Part shown: positions 7,122-12,601 of the stretch, in pieces
Layout of the letters: every line of letters starts with the position of its first letter
How positions within the stretch are numbered: the stretch's first letter is position 1
The notes under the pieces: generated by a model
Database searches by the model: none
What the model was told of the DNA's origin: nothing
Seen by the model: the letters and a program-made list of their open reading frames with translations, nothing else
Assembly: GCA_030668165.1 (NCBI GenBank)
Contig: DAOUUM010000022.1
Coordinates: forward strand, 1-17,234
DNA from: Candidatus Heimdallarchaeota archaeon
GTDB taxonomy: Archaea; Asgardarchaeota; Heimdallarchaeia; Heimdallarchaeales; Kariarchaeaceae
Direction: 5' to 3'
Length of the DNA: 17,234 nt
Made by a program: the position numbers and the translations under genes

Positions 7122-7655
7122 TCAATCTAACCTTTTCATCTTAGATAAATAATCAACATAAAACGATCTGGTTTCAGAATTAACAGATCTAATCACAGCA
7201 CCCTCATTGGGCATGCCAAAAATTATGATGGATCCGTCGGGTAGGTCAACTTGTAAGGGTACCACCAACATATCTTCCTCACCTTCAATCATCAGGTGGG
7301 TTCTTATATTATCTGAGAAATCAGAGATTGCCTGTTGTATGGAAAGCCAGGCCTCTTTCGAAATCTCACCAGCCTCATTCTTTGCTCGTACCTCCTTATA
7401 TCCCTCATATCGCTTCCACTCACTCAGTTCCTCCCTCTTTGTTTTCCCATCTGTAATTAGAATATAAGGTTTGATTCCAATTGATATCAGTACCTCTGCA
7501 GTCACATCACCCACAGCAACAATAATTTTTGTACCTTTTAATAATTCAAGTAATATGGGTTTAGTTTCTTCAATAGTTCCCTTGATCAGTTTACCAGAAG
7601 GAGATTTTGAAGTCTTTCTTAATTCAGGTGTCAAGATTAGGTTATGAGGTTTCAA
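7122..7655 (-). CDS. GTP-dependent dephospho-CoA kinase (DUF359 family)
   Basis: The archaeal family catalyses the last step of coenzyme A synthesis, phosphorylating dephospho-CoA with GTP; it is unrelated to bacterial CoaE. Diagnostic blocks are GDVTAEVL at residues 49-56, ILITDGKTKR at 65-74, the KNEAGEIS loop at 92-99, EGEEDMLVVP at 124-133 and FGMPNEGAV at 146-154, matching the family's GDVV, DGKTKR, GEEDL and GQPGEG motifs. Length (177 aa) is typical. The first usable start is TTG 7655, seven codons into no other gene and just six bases after the in-frame spt4 stop; ATA 7658 is possible. It is third in the rpo7-spt4-dpck operon, a conserved archaeal order. Confidence 0.88.
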   Translation of the reverse strand: MKPHNLILTPELRKTSKSPSGKLIKGTIEETKPILLELLKGTKIIVAVGDVTAEVLISIGIKPYILITDGKTKREELSEWKRYEGYKEVRAKNEAGEISKEAWLSIQQAISDFSDNIRTHLMIEGEEDMLVVPLQVDLPDGSIIIFGMPNEGAVIRSVNSETRSFYVDYLSKMKRLD

Positions 7656-7661
7656 TATAAT

Positions 7662-7850
7662 TTATCGAACTTTTAGTGCATAATGACCTTTTTTATTGAT
7701 ATTTAGTTTTTTGGCAATTTCTGATTTTTCAGGATTGGTGATAACTGCAATGCCTGAGTAATCTCCACTCAGATCAGTGGAATTACAGTGATCACATCTT
7801 TCCTTCTTCTTATCGTATGTAATAAGCCTACAATGTCTGCATGCTTTCAT
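7662..7850 (-). CDS. spt4: Transcription elongation factor Spt4 (RpoE2)
   Basis: A 62-aa zinc-ribbon protein that pairs with Spt5 on RNA polymerase and supports processive elongation. Zinc ligands are CRHC (C4, C7) and CDHC (C19, C22); LSGDYSGIAVITNPEKSEIAKKL and HYALKVR follow, as in archaeal Spt4. The ATG at 7850 is the right start: the longer frame to 7910 only adds residues overlapping rpo7. It begins four bases after the rpo7 stop and ends six bases before the dpck start, so the three are cotranscribed. Confidence 0.93.
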   Translation of the reverse strand: MKACRHCRLITYDKKKERCDHCNSTDLSGDYSGIAVITNPEKSEIAKKLNINKKGHYALKVR

Positions 7851-7854
7851 TTTA

Positions 7855-8418
7855 TTAGGCCGCCTCTCGAAGTGCTTCTTGTTCTTCTTTCCATTGGTCA
7901 ATCCACTCAAGCTTTCCTAATCCTGGTTGCCGCATGGTTATCCCGACACGGATGGCATTTCTCTGTAATCCAACGACCACAATCTTACCTCTGACAATGT
8001 CTCCAACACGCAGTGCTAGACCGCTTTTCTTTCCAATCAAAACGTCCTGTCCAGATTCATAACTGAAGAAGTCATCGGCCATCTGTGACACGTGACATAG
8101 GGCATCTAGATTACTCACTCGGATGAAGGCACCGAAATCAATTAGCTCAACAATTTCTGATTCTACTACTTCTCCCCTCTCTGGTAGATAGGAAAGAACC
8201 TTGAATTCACAATTATAGAAGGCACCTGCATCTCCAGGTATTAATCGACCTCTTTTAATTCCTCCGGCCTCAAGTACAGCGACTATGAAACCCAAATTTT
8301 CAAATATTCGTTCTTCAAGACTGTCCCGTGCTAATTCTAAAAGAATTCCGGTTAATTCGTCGTCGAACCTGCTAGGTGGGACCCTGAGAATGGATGAGAT
8401 CGTACTTATGAAATATAT
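7855..8418 (-). CDS. rpo7: DNA-directed RNA polymerase subunit Rpo7 (RpoE'/Rpb7), apparent ATA start
   Basis: Rpo7 forms the polymerase stalk with Rpo4, binding emerging RNA and aiding open-complex formation. The C-terminal S1/OB domain is clear: SEIVELIDFGAFIRVSNLDALCHVSQM, the IGKKSGLALRVGDIVRGKIV block and TMRQPGLGKLEWID. The N-terminal domain is also present, but it lies upstream of the first usable TTG (8295): LRVPPSRF, then LLELARDSLEERI and LGFIVAVLEAG. The family begins with Met-Tyr about 11 residues before the RVPP motif; here the codon at that position is ATA (8418-8416), followed by TAT. GAGGGA sits six bases upstream of it. No ATG, GTG or TTG exists between the upstream stop at 8442 and 8295. 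From ATA the product has 187 aa, the size of Methanocaldococcus Rpo7. First gene of the rpo7-spt4-dpck operon. Confidence 0.88.
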   Translation of the reverse strand: MYFISTISSILRVPPSRFDDELTGILLELARDSLEERIFENLGFIVAVLEAGGIKRGRLIPGDAGAFYNCEFKVLSYLPERGEVVESEIVELIDFGAFIRVSNLDALCHVSQMADDFFSYESGQDVLIGKKSGLALRVGDIVRGKIVVVGLQRNAIRVGITMRQPGLGKLEWIDQWKEEQEALREAA

Positions 8419-8604
8419 TGTATATCCCTCTATTGAAGCTTACATTTACCCGATTTTTCTACTTATTAGAATTAATCGATATAATTGCAAATTCGATGTT
8501 AGAATTATTGGTTAAAAATTATTGGAAGTATAACAAGGAAATAGGAGCATAATTTAATCGAAGTAATTTCATGAGTGAAAGTGTATTGCACTTACTTTTA
8601 TGTG

Positions 8605-8820
8605 TTATAATTTCAAACACGAACCATAACTAATTAATTTTTGATGACATAGACGACAATCTAGGAATAGCGGAGTCTTGTTGACATTCTTCTTCGTTAT
8701 TCCTTTTTTTATTTTGTACTGACACTTATTTTCATAGTTGTATAGATTTTTTGATTTATGGGAGAACTGCATTAGGTTGTAATTTGCTTGTAACCAGATC
8801 CGCTCAGTTCTTTGAACCAT
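8605..8820 (-). pseudogene. Probable relic of an IS200/IS605-type TnpB N-terminus
   Basis: A 71-codon frame starts at ATG 8820. Its first 40 residues resemble the N-terminus of archaeal TnpB (the RNA-guided nuclease of IS605-type elements): RTERIWLQANYNLMQFSHKS then KNLYNYEN. The family reads roughly R-T-x-x-I-x-x-K-x-N-x-x-L-x-x-L-C-H-x-S-K-N-L-Y-N-x-A-N. After residue 40 the resemblance stops, and the RuvC-like catalytic part and zinc ribbon are absent; only about 190 bases remain before rpo7's upstream frame. So it is at most a deleted remnant. No element ends were recognised. The match is from memory of the family, hence the modest confidence. Confidence 0.4.
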
Positions 8821-9189
8821 ATACTAAGTATGCATCAGTCGTATAAGAATCCTTGGCACACCGTATTAATAGTGAAAATTATCAGAGAATAATATTTTGT
8901 ATTACAAATTCTGACATATTGAAGATATTGCACTTATATAAAATATCTCAATATTAGTGGAATTATAATCTAAATTATCCAATTACTATATTTAATATCT
9001 CTTTTAATGTGGTTTAGGATCTTTAGGCTGTATCTCTCTTCCTCATTTCGCAACATCGATGACAATTTAATCAATTAATATTATCTCTTTGGGAATTTTA
9101 CAATAATATAATCTTATAAATAAGCATGTATTCGGTATCAAGAATTAATTTCGGAATATTGTTAATGTTGATAAATTAGTTTTATCTAG

Positions 9190-9200
9190 ATACTTAAATG
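9190..9200 (+). promoter_or_regulatory. TATA box of the NifX/MinD operon
   Basis: An ATACTTAAATG element is centred about 25 bp upstream of the ATG at 9220. It predicts a transcript starting at or next to the start codon; no Shine-Dalgarno sequence is visible. Confidence 0.5.
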
Positions 9201-9219
9201 AAATCAAGCGTTAAATTAT

Positions 9220-9636
9220 ATGAATATCATGATAATTTTAGCACCAATGAGTGAAAAAACCACCACAGCAAAATTAAGTGCCAGATTTGCTCGAGCAGAT
9301 TATTTTGCGTTTATAGATACTGAAACCAAGGAAATTGAATTTGTCGAAAATCCCCACAAGGATTCCCAACACGGAGCAGCATCAAAAGTTCTGAGCTGGG
9401 CTACCAAAAAGGGAGTTACTGTGATGATATCTGATCAGCTCGGACACACAGCTGTTCAGGTGGTTGATAATAATCCAAATCTAACTGCATATCTATCAAA
9501 TGATTTGACATTGGACAAGATCGCAGATGCAATAGCAAACAAGGAACTACCTGTCTATCCAGAAGGTGAGGTTAGATCCCATGGAAAACACGGTGGAAGC
9601 GGTAGTGGTCGTGGAAGCGGAAGAGGAAGAAATTAG
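9220..9636 (+). CDS. NifX / dinitrogenase Fe-Mo cofactor biosynthesis domain protein
   Basis: A 138-aa member of the NifX/NifB-C-terminal (MTH1175-like) family, small proteins thought to carry or scaffold iron-sulphur or metal clusters. The domain covers residues 1-110: MIILAPMSE, then SARFARADYFAFIDTETKEIEFVENPH, and KKGVTVMISDQLGHTAVQVV in place of the family's GVDVVITGGIGPNA. The tail (about 118-138) is Gly/Ser/Arg/His-rich, GKHGGSGSGRGSGRGRN, and looks disordered. No nitrogenase gene is in the window, so a role in nitrogen fixation should not be assumed. Two ferredoxin-bearing MinD-like ATPases follow after 14 bases, the standard company of this family in anaerobic archaea and bacteria, which suggests metal-cluster assembly. 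Confidence 0.85.
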   Translation: MNIMIILAPMSEKTTTAKLSARFARADYFAFIDTETKEIEFVENPHKDSQHGAASKVLSWATKKGVTVMISDQLGHTAVQVVDNNPNLTAYLSNDLTLDKIADAIANKELPVYPEGEVRSHGKHGGSGSGRGSGRGRN

Positions 9637-9650
9637 ATCCGAGTGGTACA

Positions 9651-10511
9651 ATGAAGATAGCAGTAGCAAGTGGTAAGGGTGGTACTGGTAAAACAGCCAT
9701 ATCTACCTCTCTTAGTGCAGTCGTTAAGCAAAAAGTACATCTACTAGATTGTGATGTTGAGAACCCCAATGCCTATCTTTACATGAAACCAGAGGATGTA
9801 GTTAACGAGAGGGCCACAGTTTTGATCCCTGAAATTGATCATGATGCTTGCATCCGATGTGACAAATGTATTGATGCCTGTCAATTTGGTGCTCTGGTTG
9901 ATGCTGGGGAGAATATCATGTTCCTTTCTACTTTATGTCATTCCTGTGCTGCCTGTTGGACAGTATGTCCTGAGGAAGGGGTTATTACTCCAGTAACAAG
10001 GGAATTTGGAGATATCAACCATGGAGTATCCCAAAGAGATCGACCAATCAAATTTACCGAGGGGATGCTTGATATCACAGAAATGATCACACCAACAATG
10101 ATTGGTAAGGTCAAGGGATTTATTGATCCTGAAAACATATCCATCATAGATAGTCCCCCGGGAGCAGGTTGTCCCCTTTACGAGACAGTTGATGATACCG
10201 ATTATGTGGTACTGGTTACAGAACCCACAGTATTCGGATTGCATGACCTCAGACGTGCTCACAAATTAATACAAGAGATGGGAATTCCTGTCGGTGTTGT
10301 GATTAACAGATCAACGATTGGTAAGGCACCTGTTAGAGAATTTTGTGATGAGAATAATATTCCTATTCTACTTGAAATTCCATTTGAAAGAATTATTGCA
10401 GAAAAGTACTCCAGTGGAGAATTATTGATTGATATAATTCCTGAGTTACATGATAAATTTACCGAGGTTCTGAACACTATTTTGGAAACCGTACAGGAGG
10501 CCACAGCATGA
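9651..10511 (+). CDS. MinD/Mrp-superfamily P-loop ATPase with inserted 2x[4Fe-4S] ferredoxin domain (first copy)
   Basis: A 286-aa SIMIBI-class ATPase. The deviant Walker A is GKGGTGKT at residues 8-15. A two-cluster ferredoxin domain is inserted early: C67, C70, C73, C77 (CIRCDKCIDAC) and C96, C99, C102, C106 (CHSCAACWTVC, then P). The switch/Walker B region IIDSPPGAGCP follows, then VTEPTVFGLHDLRRA. The architecture is the known ferredoxin-inserted MinD family, widespread in anaerobes and usually found as adjacent pairs beside NifX-like genes. It is likely cytosolic and coupled to cluster assembly or electron transfer; the substrate is unknown. The stop overlaps the next start by four bases (ATGA), so the pair is translationally coupled and may work as a heterodimer. 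Confidence 0.88.
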   Translation: MKIAVASGKGGTGKTAISTSLSAVVKQKVHLLDCDVENPNAYLYMKPEDVVNERATVLIPEIDHDACIRCDKCIDACQFGALVDAGENIMFLSTLCHSCAACWTVCPEEGVITPVTREFGDINHGVSQRDRPIKFTEGMLDITEMITPTMIGKVKGFIDPENISIIDSPPGAGCPLYETVDDTDYVVLVTEPTVFGLHDLRRAHKLIQEMGIPVGVVINRSTIGKAPVREFCDENNIPILLEIPFERIIAEKYSSGELLIDIIPELHDKFTEVLNTILETVQEATA

Positions 10512-11425
10512 AAGAAGTAGTTATTATATCCGGAAAGGGAGGAGCTGGCAAAACCACCGTATCAGCTGCATTAAACTACATTGCCAAGAATAATGTCAGT
10601 GCGGATGCAGATGTTGAGGCTGCAAACCTTCAATTCTTGCTTGGTTTGGGAGATGAACATAGCAAGACACCATTTATTGGTATGAAGAGAGCTGAGATTG
10701 ATCCAGAATTATGTACCAACTGTGGATTATGTCAGGAAGCCTGTGTATTCAATTCCATAATTGAGCTTGAGGATAGACGAGAGGTTGTTACCTCCAATTG
10801 TGAGGGCTGTACCACATGTACCTATGTATGTCCAGAACAAGCCATCTCCATGATAACTCACCAGGCAGGAGATATTCATCACGCAGATACACTTTATGAT
10901 AAGGATATATTCTATGCAAATCTATACTTGGGAGAGGAAAATACTGGAATGCTAGTATCCAAGGTCAGGGTTGATGCCAAGGAATTTGCAATTGAGAACA
11001 ATTATGACTGGTTAATAGTGGATGGACCCCCAGGTACTGGCTGCCCCGCTACAAGTGCCATCACTGGTTGTGATTTTGTAATAGTAGTGGTAGAGGCCAG
11101 CGTTGCAGGAGTTGCTGATTTCAATCGAACCCTTGATTTGATCGATAATTTCAGATTAAAACGGGCTGTTGTCATCAATAAGTTTGATATCAATGAAAAG
11201 ATGACTACTGAGGTACATCGAATTTGTGACAATAGAATGGTACCAGTTCCCATAATTGGTAAAATACCATATTCAAAAGAAGTTCAGTTAGCACTGGCCG
11301 ATCAGGTTCCTATAAACAAATACGATCCTGAGGACGAGGTAAGCCTTGTACTAGATGGGGTCTGGAAAACACTGACCGAAATAATCGATGTGGAGCAGAT
11401 GCAGTTCCATGCAAATCTGATGTAG
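10508..11425 (+). CDS. MinD/Mrp-superfamily P-loop ATPase with inserted 2x[4Fe-4S] ferredoxin domain (second copy)
   Basis: A 305-aa paralogue of the preceding gene with the same layout: Walker A GKGGAGKT at residues 9-16, cysteines C69, C72, C75, C79 (CTNCGLCQEAC) and C98, C101, C104, C108 (CEGCTTCTYVC, then P), LIVDGPPGTGCPATSAI, and VVEASVAGVADFNRTLDL. It differs in the middle, with a longer AGDIHHADTLYDKDIFY segment before the switch region. All eight cluster ligands and both nucleotide motifs are intact in both copies, so neither looks degenerate. It is the last gene of the three-gene operon; the next promoter starts 16 bases after its stop. Confidence 0.88.
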   Translation: MKEVVIISGKGGAGKTTVSAALNYIAKNNVSADADVEAANLQFLLGLGDEHSKTPFIGMKRAEIDPELCTNCGLCQEACVFNSIIELEDRREVVTSNCEGCTTCTYVCPEQAISMITHQAGDIHHADTLYDKDIFYANLYLGEENTGMLVSKVRVDAKEFAIENNYDWLIVDGPPGTGCPATSAITGCDFVIVVVEASVAGVADFNRTLDLIDNFRLKRAVVINKFDINEKMTTEVHRICDNRMVPVPIIGKIPYSKEVQLALADQVPINKYDPEDEVSLVLDGVWKTLTEIIDVEQMQFHANLM

Positions 11426-11440
11426 ATTATTATACATATG

Positions 11441-11502
11441 TGTGGGAAAAATCGTTCCTATCAATATTATATATTCCTGATCCTATATTATATTATGATG
11501 AA
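11441..11502 (+). repeat. Duplicated promoter/operator, copy 1
   Basis: A block of about 62 bases recurs at 11777-11839. The first 33 positions differ by one base; the rest differs by a few substitutions and a 1-base indel. It holds TGTGGGAAAAATCGTTCCTA with a GGAA-N6-TTCC inverted repeat, then a TATTATATAT box centred about 26 bp before the ATG at 11495. It therefore contains a complete promoter with an operator-like element directly upstream of the TATA box. Confidence 0.75.
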
Positions 11503-11668
11503 CCTTAATCACCCACCTGAAAACTATAAACCAAAAATATTTCTAGATCTGATCACATCAATAAATCAACTTGTTGGTGCAATCAAAGGAGATTTGGAGA
11601 TCAACCCTGAAGATGCAATTAATCAACTGAACTCAATCACCAATCAGATCAACCAATTAGATGGTTAA
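11495..11668 (+). CDS. Small 57-aa protein, first of a paralogous pair
   Basis: The core, KPKIFLDLITSINQLVGAIK then GDLEINPEDAINQLN, aligns with the second small gene at 11832 (EQIILDMIESLEYLLRVIRG then EVKISHEPAIESLN). Conservation between the two in the same frame, while the upstream repeat is conserved as DNA only, is the main evidence for coding. It is predicted all-helical and soluble: a hydrophobic heptad-like helix, a short acidic turn and a second helix. ATG 11495 is chosen because it falls 26 bp after the TATA centre, as for a leaderless mRNA, and because the duplication keeps that ATG in both copies. No family is recognised. Confidence 0.6.
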   Translation: MMNLNHPPENYKPKIFLDLITSINQLVGAIKGDLEINPEDAINQLNSITNQINQLDG

Positions 11669-11776
11669 TTATTACTACACTTACACGAAAAACTGCCAAA
11701 ATTGACTAATCCTAAGACTACATGTAGATTTCAGAAACACTCAGAAGTAATAAATATTTATGAATATGTAAAATAT

Positions 11777-11839
11777 TGTGGGAAAAATCGTTCCTACCAA
11801 TATTATATACAAGCCGATCCTATATTATACTATGCTGAA
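11777..11839 (+). repeat. Duplicated promoter/operator, copy 2
   Basis: Second copy of the block at 11441. The 20 bases TGTGGGAAAAATCGTTCCTA are identical in both. The TATTATATAC box (11801-11810) is centred about 26 bp before the ATG at 11832, the same geometry as copy 1. Confidence 0.75.
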
Positions 11840-11978
11840 CGCAAAACAACAAGATCGAATGACCAAAGAACAGATCATACTGGATATGATTGAATCCCTT
11901 GAGTACCTACTCAGAGTAATTAGAGGAGAGGTGAAAATCAGTCATGAACCTGCAATCGAGAGCTTGAACTATGTTTAG
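11832..11978 (+). CDS. Small 48-aa protein, second of a paralogous pair
   Basis: A paralogue of the gene at 11495: the helix IILDMIESLEYLLRVIRGEV is followed by KISHEPAIESLNYV, matching FLDLITSINQLVGAIKGDL and EINPEDAINQLN in pattern and spacing. The N-terminus (MLNAKQQDRMTKEQ) differs, and the C-terminus is about 11 residues shorter than in the first copy, ending right after the shared region. It has its own copy of the promoter block. The start is ATG 11832; the longer frame from 11778 is only the repeat read in another phase. Function unknown. Confidence 0.6.
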   Translation: MLNAKQQDRMTKEQIILDMIESLEYLLRVIRGEVKISHEPAIESLNYV

Positions 11979-12049
11979 AAGTATATGTAATAGATTGGAG
12001 AATCAAATTGTTAAACAAAACAAAATAAGATCTGATTGGTGTGTAACTA

Positions 12050-12070
12050 ATCAAAGTATTTAATAAAAAA
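12050..12070 (+). promoter_or_regulatory. BRE/TATA promoter of eS6
   Basis: ATCAAAGTATTTAATAAAA has an A-rich BRE next to a TATA box centred about 26 bp before the ATG at 12088, so the mRNA is probably leaderless. The same 19-mer, one base different, precedes aIF2-gamma at 12522. Confidence 0.65.
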
Positions 12071-12087
12071 CATACGAATAACACGTC

Positions 12088-12468
12088 ATGGCAGATAAGA
12101 CTGTACTCAACATCGGAAAAGGTGATGGTAGCACGGTAAAATTCAATCTTGATGATGATAAAAGATCAGCCTTCTACGGTTTAAACGTAGGCGATGAATT
12201 TTCCGGAGAATTAATTGATGAGCAATATAATGATTACACCCTAGTAATTACTGGAGGAAGTGATCACGATGGTGTTCCAATGAGAAAGGATATCGACGGA
12301 ACAGAGAGAAGGAAAATTCTATTCAGTAGGAGAACTGTTGGATTTAATCCCAGAAAATTAAGACGAGGTGCAAGAAAACGTAAGTTAATTCGAGGTGCTG
12401 AAATTCTTGATGATATTGCCCAACTAAATGTAAAAGTAATTAAAAAGGGTAAAACAGATCTTCAATAG
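12088..12468 (+). CDS. rps6e: Small-subunit ribosomal protein eS6
   Basis: A 126-aa archaeal eS6, a basic 30S body protein. It contains GLNVGDEFSGELI, the TGGSDHDGVPMRKDIDG block (about residues 55-71) that is the family signature, and the basic RRTVGFNPRKLRRGARKRKL segment before a short helix. The archaeal length is normal; the long phosphorylated C-terminal tail of eukaryotic S6 is absent. The gene order eS6, aIF2-gamma, PIN protein is conserved in many archaea. Here aIF2-gamma has its own promoter, so the genes need not be one transcript. Confidence 0.94.
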   Translation: MADKTVLNIGKGDGSTVKFNLDDDKRSAFYGLNVGDEFSGELIDEQYNDYTLVITGGSDHDGVPMRKDIDGTERRKILFSRRTVGFNPRKLRRGARKRKLIRGAEILDDIAQLNVKVIKKGKTDLQ

Positions 12469-12521
12469 ATAATTTACAAACTGACATATTACGTGAATTA
12501 TCACATCTAATTTTGTGATTG

Positions 12522-12540
12522 ATCAAAGTACTTAATAAAA
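12522..12540 (+). promoter_or_regulatory. BRE/TATA promoter of aIF2-gamma
   Basis: ATCAAAGTACTTAATAAAA matches the eS6 promoter at 18 of 19 positions. The TATA centre near 12534 predicts transcription from about 12560, leaving a leader of roughly 40 bases that includes AGGGGT (12587-12592) before the inferred ATA start at 12602. Confidence 0.6.
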
Positions 12541-12601
12541 TACTATTAACCACTAAATTAGTCAGTAATTAAATTAGCATACATATAGGGGTTGTTATTT
12601 T

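Larger units (their letters stand above)
8419..9219. other. AT-rich intergenic region of 800 bp
   Basis: This stretch separates rpo7 (-) from the NifX-like gene (+). It must contain the rpo7 promoter (a CAATTATATCG element on the minus strand near 8482 is one candidate) and the NifX-like promoter at its right end. The only coding-like content is the TnpB-like fragment at 8605-8820. I see no structured RNA, long inverted repeat or further gene in 8821-9180. Confidence 0.5.

Noticed and set aside
8285..8515. Plus-strand 76-codon frame over the rpo7 5' end
   Set aside because: Antisense to conserved Rpo7 sequence, with no promoter or similarity.
8640..8700. C/D-box-like TGATGA near 8642 as a possible guide RNA
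   Set aside because: No CTGA D box or internal C'/D' pair is found at a suitable distance.
8584..8936. Direct repeat TATTGCACTTA at 8584 and 8926 flanking the TnpB-like relic
   Set aside because: IS605-type elements do not make target duplications, and 11 bp is not rare enough in AT-rich DNA to count as element ends.
11702..11893. Frame starting MTNPKTTCRF that contains the CGKNRSYQYYI peptide also seen at 11438
   Set aside because: The shared peptide is the promoter repeat translated; in the second copy it is in a different frame from the conserved small protein, so it is not coding.
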